DNA from: Margaritispora aquatica
Lineage: Eukaryota > Ascomycota > Leotiomycetes > Helotiales > Discinellaceae
Reading direction: 5' to 3'
Assembly (NCBI GenBank): GCA_007644065.1
Contig: VJWN01000009.1
Span: forward strand, 1,426,001 to 1,490,000
DNA: 64,000 bases
Each line of letters opens with the position of its first letter. Within the stretch, counting starts at the first letter, position 1. Shown here piece after piece: positions 50,388-60,758 of the stretch. The notes under the pieces are model-generated. The model worked only from the letters and a program-made list of their open reading frames with translations. It was not told where the DNA came from and did not search any database. The translations under genes and the position numbers were made by a program.

Positions 50388-51559
50388 GTGGGACCTGGGG
50401 TTATGGGTTATGCATAAGTAGCGGTAGGAAAATAGAGGAGTGGTGCGCGAGCTGGAATTGATAAACTTAGATGAGTTGCTTGTCAAGAGCTTGGTTCTTG
50501 ATTTTGTGTGGCGGTTTTCGCGAGGAAGCTGTCGAGTCGAAGTCAGCAAGTGCAGTGTAAGACACTCGCAGACCTCAAGGTAAGATCTTACGTATCCAGG
50601 CCAAGTGGTCACTATCTCTATCAATTTCTAGGTCTTCTTTGGCTCTATTTTCTCCTTTGTGTGGGCTGAAACCTCTAGCTTTGCCACAAGATGGTGACAA
50701 AGTATCAGTTCACTTGTTTTTTGTCAATTAGCAGTTCTTGATTTTCTTTGTGAGAGAGCTTGCTTTACAGTCAGCAACTAATCATCGATTTTGATTCGCT
50801 GGGCTACAGTCCTCTTAGTCTCAATACGCTTAGCTAGCAGTCTTGGGTTTTTGCGTATTACATTAGCGAAGTTTGAGATTTCCAATAGCTCGCTTGTTCT
50901 TTTTAGATATGAGGCAATACTGGTAACTTGATTCTACTGTACAAAGAGATGTGGGAATTCGGAGTAGTGGCTAGTTATGTAAAGACTTTACATGTAGCAT
51001 AATTGCAAGCCATTGACAGGTTGTTGTCGAATATAATTTCTCCTGATTTGGACTGGGTCTTCCTACATACTGCTAGTAAAAGGAGCACTATTTTCAAACA
51101 TAGGCTTGGTCAGTTCCTCAAGACGTCTCACTTGAAATTTGAGACTAACTAGTTGTTTTCCTATTACCCAAATACTTACATAGCCTTTATTTTGGTGATA
51201 TTCGAGACTAGCTTTTACTTTTAGGGTTAAACGAACTCCTAAACCTCAGGATATGCAACACTAAAACGCCTTTTGTTCTTTGAAATCACGGAATTTATTG
51301 AGTTAGCTGAATATGAGCATTCGAGTCTACTGTCCTTCGTTCCATTGGTGTGCTTGTGTCGTTCTACTATAGCTGGTTGCTTGTTTGTATGTCTCACACA
51401 TCCCACCTTCAATTCCGAGTCTACCCGCACATGGAGAAATGTCTTTCCAGTCCACGAACCTGCAGCTCGTACAGTGAACTCCTGTTTTCACCAATCGAGT
51501 ATATCCGTGTTAGGAAATATCATAACCTCCTTCATCTCTGCCAAGCAAAGTACGCGAGC
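50388..51559. other. AT-rich intergenic region
   Basis: No gene seen between RIB3 and the small secreted candidate at 51560. Confidence 0.5.
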
Positions 51560-51847
51560 ATGAAGCTCCTCATCTTCCACCTCCATCTCTACATCCTCCT
51601 AGCACCCTTTGCACTAGCAAGTCCAATCAATACCCCACTCTTGGAAAGCAGTCCAAAATGTCCGTCAGAACGAGCATGTTGCAATGGCTTGCATGAGTTC
51701 TGCTGTCCACCTGATAAATCTGTTAGTTACCTAGCATCTTTACATTGTTATGTTCTCGCTGATGATTTTGGAGTGCTACTTTCGAAAAGACGACTTGTCG
51801 CATATGTATGGACAGGTGCGTGTACTACTTTTCTCACTTCTCAGTGA
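51560..51847 (+). CDS. Small cysteine-rich secreted protein candidate, 3' end uncertain
   Basis: The ATG at 51560 opens a strong signal peptide (start MKLLIFHLHLYILLAPFALA) followed by a short cysteine-dense segment, KCPSERACCNGLHEFCCPPD, with paired cysteines (C-x6-CC-x6-CC). The frame runs on to 51847 (95 residues), but the part after about 51720 loses this character. A GTTAGT donor right after PPDKS suggests an intron, so the true 3' end is unresolved. Such proteins are often secreted effectors or antimicrobial peptides; that is family-level inference only. Confidence 0.5.
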   Translation: MKLLIFHLHLYILLAPFALASPINTPLLESSPKCPSERACCNGLHEFCCPPDKSVSYLASLHCYVLADDFGVLLSKRRLVAYVWTGACTTFLTSQ

Positions 51848-52701
51848 GTGCTTCTGAGAGCGATGAAGGCTGACGCTTTAAAGTGTATTCCAATGTTTCT
51901 TGAAGCAGCGTCTCTGAATGCGGACTCGGTACTGTCATGAACTTAGAGCCGGAAGCTGGCTTCCATACTACGATACCGGGAACAAAGAACATGGATAGAT
52001 AGATATAACAGCCAGCAGTATTCGCTTATTAGTCTATCTACCTTGACGATCTTGATTGACTCTGAATCCTGGACGATGTGTTACCAATTTTGTGCTTAGA
52101 GTATGCTTGAGGTCAGGGTAGTGCCTTATTGCTACCCATTAGACGAGGTCAGCTATCAGAACTCTCAACAAGAATACGAGCCACTTGATATTGGTCCCTT
52201 TTGAGATCCTGTATACAATGGTGCAGCTATTATTATCAGTATTAGTAAATGCTCGCTTAGCTTTTAACCAGAAAGAGATAGGAGGGCCTCAAGGTATGAC
52301 AGTATCGAGGTGCTCTGGCGATTTACTCGGAGTTAACTCTTTCCAATGTAATTAGAGATACCAGAGGTGCACCTTTCAAGTTTGCCTTGCCTCGAGCTAG
52401 CGCTCCAGCCTGTGTAAATCAAGCAAGTGACTCTTCGGTTAAGCGGCACCGAAGTCACCCATTCACACTAGGTCTATTCAAGCTTTTGACATAAGCTTCT
52501 AGAATAAGCTAGGGTAAGTGAGCACAGCCTTCGATGCACCAATGGCACACTTGATCGTCACTAGAATACGGGCAGGCTTTGCCCCTCGAATTACAAGGCA
52601 GATTTCCCTCAAACCTCAAACCTCAAGCAATAAGTAGATACTTTGGATGCTCCTAGTAGACGGTTGCGACTAGCAATTTATAACATTCACAATCTTCCAC
52701 T
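51848..52701. other. Intergenic, no firm gene
   Basis: May include a 3' exon of the small secreted gene. Otherwise there is nothing recognised. Confidence 0.45.
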
Positions 52702-55148
52702 ATGATCCCGTCAGAAGAAGATATTGCCAGTTTTATTGCGTTTGCGCCTGATGCTGCTGAACGTCAGGCTTTCATCTACCTAGAGGTAGTTGTCCCTCAC
52801 TGCTCGTAGGGATGACTTACATATTATCCACAGAATGCGACGTCTGTCCAGGAAGCTGTTACCAATTTCTACGAGAATCCTAACAAGTATTCAAATTTGA
52901 TTGATATAAATCATCGCTTAGCCGAAGCAGCTCCTTTAGGTCTTGCCAAGAATACCAAGGACACCAAGATGCAGGTCCCTGATACTCACGAACCACCATC
53001 CTACACTCCCACCAAACAGACTGAACCATCTCGATATAAGCATCACACCAATGCTGTCATCAAAGCTGGGCAAGTTCGTGCTCGAGATGAGGTATGGTTC
53101 GAGCGTGGTCATATTCCATACGAGTTAGAGGCTGATGTCTTGGATGTAGCAAGAAATGCAGAACACGCTCCAAACTGTCCAATATAAATACAACATTTAC
53201 AATAGTGATATTGAACCTGAACATGATACTGACTACTACTGCGGATGTGCTATTCATCAGTACACCAGGAAGAAGATGGCCCGGTTAGCTGTTCAAGAGA
53301 TGTGGTCAAAAGCTGTGATGTATCCAGGTGAGTTGAACCATCTCTGAGGAAACGAACATTTTGATCATTTGTGCTAATTTTCATTTGCCTCATCTAGGAG
53401 AAAAGTGGTACCATAATTGTTACCAAGCCACGTTTTTCTTCTCAAACAATCCGTACAGATATCGTGTGATATCACCATATGGTTTTATAACTTCATCACC
53501 ATTCTATGGTGTAGCTAGACCAAACTCACGAGCATATTCTCAATCAGTACGACAGACTATTAAGTTGAATGCGTCTCTCAATAAAGAAGCACAGCGCAAT
53601 ATTGACTCCAAAGAGCCACCATTTAGTATCTGGGAGATAGATGATATCACCGGCTCAATGTCCAGCATGTCGCTTTCTCCTGAGAAAAGCAAGGTTACTG
53701 ATGAGAAAGTTATTACAAACAAGCGACTAAGTGTGGCGACATCAACTGCTAGTAATGGGGAGAGTTCGAAATCATCCAGATTCGCAAGTCTGAAAAGGGG
53801 TTTCGGTCTAAAGTCATCTGAACAAAGAGTCTTGGGAAAGCAACAGAAATCTAGTGCCCTTGGACAAGAGCTACGTGATGCGATTCTAGCAGAGGAAAAT
53901 GGAAGGTGGCCAGGAGAGGAATGGCACCGCATTGTTGCAGCCTACCAGGATAAAGTTGGAATGACTCGCAAAATAGCAGACCTTCGTGCTCGGGCTCCTA
54001 CTCAATACCTTCACCTTCTCAGAGCTGGCTACTTTGAGCCAATTCCAGTAGCTTGGGCGAATCGAGCATCCAATCCTCTGAAGTTCAGTATTGAGGCTGC
54101 GGCTGGATGGAGAGGCATCACCCCACAATGGCGAGGATATGAAGACACTGCCGAGGAAAGATTGTACTGGGTTCTTAACCACAGAGAAGGAGGTTCTGGT
54201 ACCAGGATTAAGCCAGACATGATCTCTACCATGGATATGGCACGGGCTAGGATGGCTTCTGCTGTTGAACCACCTCCAGCCTACTTTTCAGCCGATGATA
54301 CCTGCCATCTGCAGCATACTTCAGAAGGATATTCGAAACAAGTCATGCCAGCTCCATTTAGACCCTTTGACGCCCCAGAGGTTTCGACAGATGACACTAT
54401 GATACTATTAGATGTTTCTGGATCTATGGACTTTGATCCCTTGCGTCCAAACTACGATGAGTATCTCATCACGGGCTATACTAAATCTACGCAACCAAAG
54501 AATAAAGGTTGAACTTAGTGGAATCGCTTTAGACTTCTAACATGCTAACAATCTCTAGATGTTGCCAAAGCCATCATTCGAAGATTCACAGATGCAATGG
54601 CGAATCACGACCACAATTTCTCCGGCTATGAGTTGACCACTTTCTCCAGTGAAGCCAACAATATTGGGGTTGTGAACCATCGCAACCTAGACACCATGTG
54701 GCTAAAGGTGCGTCTAGGTGGAGGAACTCGTGTCATGACCGGCTGGCAAAAAGTCAAAGACCTCCATTTTCAGAAACACTCCGAATCAGCAACACATCAT
54801 CCCATCTACGGCTGGCAAGCAGGGCCTCAAACACCTATGCTTCGTCTGCTCCTTCTTCTCGATGGAGAAGCAACAGACATGGATGAATTTGAGCTCGATT
54901 TGCTGGGTTTGAGTTGGGTACATGTGACAATTTTTTTGATTGGTGTTGATGGATGTCCTCATCACCATCGCCATGCAAATGAGTTAAGCAGGATTAGCGA
55001 GGTCAATCATCACGTGAGTTTTGTAGATGCGCAGGGGAATACGCCAGAGAGATTTGTGACACACGAATTGCTAAAAAGGCATTTGGGATACGATGTTACG
55101 ATGGCGGAGTTCGTGGAATTAGAGCAGCCACCTCCTTATAATGGGTGA
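52702..55148 (+). CDS. VWA-domain protein with UBA-like N-terminus
   Basis: Five exons, 52702..52785, 52834..53091, 53150..53327, 53398..54507 and 54559..55148, give 739 residues. The N-terminus (start MIPSEEDIASFIAF) resembles a UBA-like helical segment, which is tentative. A Tyr/Cys-rich central part (DTDYYCGCAIHQYTRKKMAR, EKWYHNCYQATFFFSNN) leads to the von Willebrand A domain with an intact MIDAS motif, DVSGSMDF, near residue 512. The domain continues over the last intron (YELTTFSSEANNIGV, LLLLLDGEATDMDEF). The end is proline-rich (QPPPYNG). The intron at 53092..53149 was inferred because it removes an apparent frameshift. Relatives in fungi are uncharacterised; it is probably intracellular. 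Confidence 0.8.
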
Positions 55149-55234
55149 ATTAAGCGAGGATTTGTAATGTCCATAATTTAATACAGTATTGGAAACTAAA
55201 ACTCGATCATTCGATATTGCTGTTTGATTTCCTG

Positions 55235-56176
55235 CTAAGATGCGACTTTCAGCTCATCTATGACCCATTGAATGCCTTTGACAACAAGATCCGGCTGAGT
55301 TAACTGCACAAAGTGTCCACTCTCGTGGGCAAGTACTAGCTTTCCATTCGTCGAGAGTTCCATATGCCCACGAATTAGACTATGATGCCTCTCATCCGCC
55401 GTCCTAATCATCTCTCTAGCACGACTTCTCTGGTCTTCGGTCCCATTTCCTTTCTCAACACCAGCCTTATACAGGCCATTCCAATCCCTACTCCGATACC
55501 CACCAATGACAAAAACAGGTTTATCTCCAAGCAGCGGTTCTTTCTTTCCTAGCTCCTTCCTCTGAAGCGCCACAAAGCTTGCTTCATACTCATTCTCCTC
55601 ATTCTCAGCCTGTCGCGTGAACCTCTCCGTCACCTCATCACCAATAAACGCATCCCATTCTTCCTTCGTCATTTTATGCTCCGCCTCGATGCCCATAGAA
55701 GCATACGCATCAACGCCCGCAAACACAGCCGAGAGATCTGCATCCAGCACATTCAGCACCCGTAACGAATTCTCCTGGTTAGCATCTACGAGTACCAAGC
55801 CCGCGATATGCGGACCATTCCCCGTGAGGGCGATATACTCTCGAATTAGCACCCCTGCCCATGAGTGTCCTACGAGTATGAGAGGATTCTTGATAGGTGC
55901 CTCGGGGATCAGTAGGGAGAGCTCTAGAGCGATATTCTCAGCTGTAGGAGCGACGAGTGAGACTTCGGATGAGCCGCATCCGGAGCGGTCGTAGGTGTAG
56001 CTACGAAGTGAGGAAGGGAGAAGTCGTGACACTGTTGCCCAGACATGACTGCTTGATGCTACGCCGGAGACAAATAGGACCACTGGTTCTTTGGTGTCTG
56101 TGGGCTCTGGTCCGTGGCTGTAGAGGGCGAGGGAGTGAGTGCCAATGTTGACAAGAGTGGGGGTAGGAGAGGACAT
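55235..56176 (-). CDS. Alpha/beta hydrolase
   Basis: Single exon, 313 residues. The nucleophile elbow GHSWAG places the catalytic serine at residue 105. Upstream the oxyanion region FVSGVASSSHVW and the YDRSGCGSSE block are typical of the fold. The candidate catalytic histidine is residue 288 in ESGHFVQL. A lid region of about 80 charged residues (residues 150-230) lies between. No signal peptide is seen, so it is probably cytosolic. The substrate is not predictable; haloalkane dehalogenase- and esterase-like members share these features. Confidence 0.88.
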   Translation of the reverse strand: MSSPTPTLVNIGTHSLALYSHGPEPTDTKEPVVLFVSGVASSSHVWATVSRLLPSSLRSYTYDRSGCGSSEVSLVAPTAENIALELSLLIPEAPIKNPLILVGHSWAGVLIREYIALTGNGPHIAGLVLVDANQENSLRVLNVLDADLSAVFAGVDAYASMGIEAEHKMTKEEWDAFIGDEVTERFTRQAENEENEYEASFVALQRKELGKKEPLLGDKPVFVIGGYRSRDWNGLYKAGVEKGNGTEDQRSRAREMIRTADERHHSLIRGHMELSTNGKLVLAHESGHFVQLTQPDLVVKGIQWVIDELKVAS

Positions 56177-56766
56177 TTTGTGATGGTGATAAATCTATAA
56201 GTACGTGAGCTTGATTTTCGTTATGACTGCTTGCAATAGGGTTTCTGTTACATGTGTAGAAGTTAGGTGAGGATGGTCTATTATACTTTCGCTTACAAAT
56301 AAGGTTGTGCACGAAGCAACCCCTTTTTGGCCCTCAAAGTCGTGAAGCTTATTGGCCAATATTCGGAGAGTGGGAGACGTATGTCTTGTTGCACACTTTG
56401 TGTATGGAACCCTGGATTTATGAATGTTTAGGATCTATTCCTTACTTCCAGCCCAGGAGGTAAATCAATCTCATCTGAGAAATCCCTATGCAGAGGAAGA
56501 AAAGGTCTCACCATATGCTATGTCTTACGTTTGTATTTCTGTCTCCAGGGGTTTAGTTTTCACTGTTTGACGAAATGGGTCTTCCATACGCAAGATAACG
56601 TACTAATTTGTTCTGACCATCAAATTTTACGCTTAACACTAAGCTGTGATATTCTATGGAAAATTGCTACCCTCTTGTGCCTAAAGATAATTAATCGCCA
56701 AGGAGGAGGTAAAGTAATTGCCAAACACTACACAATACCTCAAATTCCAACAAACTTCCAACATTG
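56177..56766. other. Intergenic, no gene seen
   Basis: Region between the hydrolase promoter and the 3' end of the secreted-family copy A. Confidence 0.5.
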
Positions 56767-57477
56767 CTATCGAAACCACTCAACCTTCAGGAGAACAGGC
56801 GACTTTCCGTCTGTGACACGATTGCGTTAGCTCACATCTCTACAGGTGTTCTTCGGTCATAACGTACCCTGACATCCTTCGAATTCAGGAAGACAAGCAT
56901 AAACTTCAAGTGACCCCTCGTCGTCCGGACTTCCATCTGCTACATAGAACATCTCTGCAACCACAATTAGCATCAAATTCTTTTCGGTATACCTATAGGA
57001 GCAGTATGGTTTTATAAGGTCAGAGTGACAACACACACCAGGGTAACTTTCGACACCTCCGTCGTGATCCATTTAAGCAAGGACCCCACAATCAGCACTT
57101 ATTGACCAGGTGACGTCGAAATACAGGTCAACCTCAGACCGTTCTTCGCGAGCAATTATTGCACCACCATTTCCTCCTGTAATGAAGGTGTTTTCACCAA
57201 TAAACAGCAACGAGTTATCGATGCTGAAGACGCCACTCTCAGTGTTCGGCCCCGACGCTGTCAAGTATGAGCCATGGATAGGATTCAGTCCCAGAGAGAG
57301 CAGGCCACCGCTATAGTCGGTCAATTCTTTCCCAGAAGGTGTGATCAGTCTGATTCTGAAATTTTCCGAGGGTGAGGTCTTTACGACAGCATTGGCGAGC
57401 ACATTTTGATGTGCCACGGCGCTTAGTCCCTGCTGTGCCAGCGAAAGCAGTAGTGGGATGGTGAAGCAGAAATGCAT
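56767..57477 (-). pseudogene. Secreted-family copy A, with an in-frame stop
   Basis: Three exons, 57039..57477, 56868..56954 and 56767..56810, align with the intact paralogue at 60759-61572 in exon order, exon 2 length (87 nt) and intron phases. Exon 1 encodes a signal peptide (start MHFCFTIPLLLSLAQQGLSA) and the shared blocks FRIRLITPSGKEL and CGVLA. A TAA at 57075..57073 directly follows CGVLA, although the frame continues with MDHDGGVESYP and then EMFYVADG and VYACLPEFEGCQ, ending DGKSPVLLKVEWFR. The product would therefore be truncated to 134 residues. The TAA is followed at once by an in-frame ATG. Readthrough, reinitiation or a recent nonsense mutation are all possible. Confidence 0.7.
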
Positions 57478-57662
57478 GGTGAGAGTAGGATGGGAGAGTT
57501 AATGTGACAGGTTTTTTTTTGGACGAGGAAAAGGAAAAGGACGAGGAAGAGGAACTGGAAGAGAAGAGGACCAGATGAAGACGAGAAGAAGTGAAAGGAG
57601 TTTTTATCAGTCTCTATGCGATATGAGACGAGGCATTGACTTCGAGATGAAATATGGCCTGT

Positions 57663-57695
<33 letters not shown>

Positions 57696-58505
57696 AGAAT
57701 CGAGAGACATAGAAAGTTACGAGAGACACTATTCGGGTTATGGAAGGTCAAATCCTGGGGTAGATTCTGCTTTTGAGACTTCGGAAAGGTCGGCCAGTCA
57801 TCAATCCGGAAGTTACCATAATCGTTCGAGGATTTCAGTAGATGAGACAGGGCAGCAAACGAAAGTTCGCGACCAAGATCAGATTCTCATTAAAATCCCG
57901 AATCGTTTTAAGCTGAGGACAATTTCTGTTCCATGGAATTAACATTGCAACCCATGAGTCGAGCTGTCATGATCAACTTCGTCCAACGGGTAAACATAAT
58001 CGTAAATTGGATTTTAAGTAAAGCTAATATCGTATGATTTCCGCCTCTGTATTGAGGTTCTGTCTCATTCTTTCGGTATATTTCATCTCAAGCGACATGA
58101 TCAATGCGTATCTGATATTCGATGATTATTTGATGCAGGCTCCTGCTGCCTTCGCTTGGAGGTTAGCGCAGACCGTGAGTAAAGGAATGCTCACGTACTA
58201 AGTTCTTCTGTAAAATCAACAAGGAATGAAGGCTTGCATTGCTAAGCATCATGTAAAGCCTGTCTTCTAGAAACCAGATGAAGTCCAATGAACAATTATC
58301 CTAAGGGATCCACAATCATTAAGCGAGACACAGAACGAAAATCTCCTCCATCTTCCACCATTTCTTTTACCATTTAAGATCACTGCTACCTACCAGTTGA
58401 GCATCTATATAACAAGCTTTAAGCAAGATGATAGAACGACTGCGTGCCCAGGGTGTTATAACATCCGGCACTTGCCAAACAAGTGTCATATCTGTACAAA
58501 ATTGA
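57478..58505. other. Intergenic with microsatellite and polypurine tract
   Basis: Upstream of secreted copy A there is a polypurine stretch (about 57520-57600) and the (TAC)11 repeat. No gene is seen in the rest. Confidence 0.55.
57663..57695. repeat. (TAC)11 microsatellite
   Basis: Eleven perfect TAC units about 190 bp upstream of the ATG of secreted copy A. Confidence 0.95.
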
Positions 58506-59137
58506 CTATCGATTCACTCTTCCTCCGCTACAACCGCCTGTGTTTCGGACATCAATGCCCTTAGCAACATAGCGATAGAGTCCCATAAATTGCGTGCCAG
58601 GAGAGTTGGTACATGTATTTGGAGAGGTGGAGCGAGTGGTACATGCACCGGCGCACTTTCGAGGTGTTAGCATACAGTTCCTGTCACAGAATAAGAACGC
58701 AGGAGCTGTTTCACAGAAAGCCATAAAATCTAAGAACACTTCTATTCGTTGTTTCTGAGTTTATACCATAAAGAAACAAGAAATATGATGAGGGATAATC
58801 TTACTCGACGTGCCGCATAGTCATAAGCACGGTTGCAGTAAATGACGTTGATGTTGTAACTATCACGCTCTGTGAGCGAAGACTCGGAAAAAGGGTTGTT
58901 CCAGTCAATTTCCGAAGCGGGAGTATTGAAGAAGTCGTCTATCTCGACTAGAGTGAGGTTTGCTGAAGCTTCGGGAGCAGGAGCGGACAGTGCTACATTG
59001 ATGAGTGGCAGAAGAGATGTGAGAACTATAGAGAGCTTCGTATTGATTGGAATGATGAAGACTATTTCTTAAGGTTTCTCCTGCGCATTGCAATTGACAC
59101 AACTCGAGTTCTCACATACGACTTGGTTAATGAACAT
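58506..59137 (-). CDS. Small secreted protein, start uncertain
   Basis: Two exons are well supported. One ends at 58805 (encoding TKLSIVLTSLLPLINVALSA, a signal-peptide-like segment, then PAPEASANLTLVEIDDFFNT). The other is 58506..58754, with a Cys-rich tail including FCDRNCMLTPRKCAGACTTR. No ATG lies in frame in the first of these. At the expected initiation point, 59041..59039, the codon is ACG. An extra exon 59116..59137 (MFINQVV) joined to 59061 restores an ATG and gives 175 residues. Without it the gene has lost its start codon or begins at ACG (161 residues). The family is not recognised. Confidence 0.5.
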
Positions 59138-60231
59138 AGAGATTCCATGATTCTCGTGTTGCTACAGTTTGATACTGCATGCTCGCCCGCGGTTGATGTG
59201 AGGCAAAAATTGCGGTATTGGGACTTCGGGACACCACGTCAACAAGTATCACATACCTTGCCTTGAATCCAGCTTATGCGCGTCACCTCACCTCCCTGAC
59301 ATGGATAAACAGATTAAACGCCAGTAACAAAGTCTACCTGGAAGTAATCATCGGAGTTCCTTATACATCTAGATACCGTGGTTGCCCCGGTAGAGCCTGT
59401 GCCCTAATTAAACAAGAGCGAGATTTGAAAACTCCATGGACCCCCGGTCTAAGATACACAAATAGTGCTTAATCGGCTCCTTCAATTGGTATTGGTAATG
59501 TTGACTAGGTAGGTACTGACTTATTAAAGGTTGTGTTACTTGTGGTGAGTTAGAAGATCATTGTGCCTCGAAATAGAGTCCATTGGTCACCGTTCTATGC
59601 ACATCACGTCGCAATCTCTACATTTGTACTTTTATGTTACCATGCAAAACATGTGTGTCTTTATACTTGTATAACTTCCTCACATAACGTTTAATGATTG
59701 GAGATAAAAATTACCATAATCGGCAATAGGTATACAAAGCCAGCTTTTTCCTGCGTCCAAAATGGCGCTGGCATTGATGCGTGCAAGACTTTGCTGGTCG
59801 ATCCCCAGAGTGTGTGAAAGTGATCTTTTGATGATTCATCACGTTGTTGCATACATTTTGTCGAGCGGATGAGTTATTAACAAACATAAATATCGAGGAA
59901 ATCCTCGCTTAATATACAACTTCAGTGGAAAACACGATCGATTGTCTCATACACACCACAGTGTGTATACTCCAATTAATTTATATCCCTAGCTTGCGCA
60001 AATTCGATGACCTTTCCTCTTCAATCATTACACAATATGTAGCTATGTAAAGCACAATAGGCATGAGAGAAAAGACTTCCATACGAACAGTTCGTAACAT
60101 TTCGCTCTAGTGGCATCGAGACAGGCACGCAATATAATCTGACGTCCGGCAGAAGCTCACCAATTTCATATCCAACAAATCCGGCAACATTGTAATTAAC
60201 ACCGCCTTTACTGTCTCCGCCGAAAGATTGG
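59138..60231. other. Intergenic, possible coding relic at the right end
   Basis: No intact gene. The last 150 bp read on the minus strand as GGDSKGGVNYNVAGFVGYEI and onwards, a protein-like segment that stops at the transposon-like element; see findings. Confidence 0.4.
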
Positions 60232-60233
60232 TA

Positions 60234-60685
60234 AGAGTTCTGGACACGAAGTGTGGCCCACTAACTTTTTACACCTAAAGTAATGCTTAGTACTATTTAT
60301 TAACCCTAATTAATCACGCTAGACTAGTATTTATAGATATATCATTTAAAAGCTTTACTATAGTACTTTAATTTTTAATTATTACTTTTTTAATACTCTA
60401 CTATAATAAAACTTATAACCGTTTAAAGTTAGAGAGTTTGGAAATCGTGCTTATTAAGTACGAATAAGCACGATTTTTTAGCTTCTCTACCTTTATACCT
60501 ATTTAAATCAATAAAGATAGAGGTCGATTATTTTATAATTAGAATACCTTATAGGATACGTAGGATTCTATAAGTTTAATTAATTTTAAAAGGTTTTAAT
60601 ATAGTTTTAATTAATAGTTTATTTTCGAAAAGAGTAACTTTTGGTGTAAAAACCCTTGTAGGCCACACTTAGTGTCCAGAACTCT
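60234..60685. mobile_element. MITE-like element with terminal inverted repeats and TA duplication
   Basis: The 452-bp element begins AGAGTTCTGGACACGAAGTG and ends with its imperfect reverse complement (CACTTAGTGTCCAGAACTCT). The inverted repeats extend about 40-45 bp with a few mismatches, up to TTTTTACACC. Both ends are flanked by TA (60232-60233 and 60686-60687), as expected for Tc1/mariner-type transposition. The interior is very AT-rich and codes for nothing, so it is non-autonomous. It lies 73 bp beyond the stop codon of secreted copy B. Confidence 0.85.
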
Positions 60686-60758
60686 TACAAAGCTGCTCTT
60701 TTCGAGAAGACATCTCTCCTCCGTCAGTAGCTGCCACCCCGGTGTCAAAGCTGATGGT

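Noticed and set aside
53092..53190. Apparent frameshift in the VWA-protein gene, where one frame ends at 53187 and the next opens at 53156
   Set aside because: A 58-nt intron (53092..53149, GTATGG..TGTAG, with a CTGAT branch-like site) joins both frames in phase 0, so no lesion is needed.
56857..57072. Separate 71-codon gene starting MDHDGGVESYPG
   Set aside because: It is the continuation of secreted copy A past its in-frame TAA, and reads through the intron that removes its middle part.
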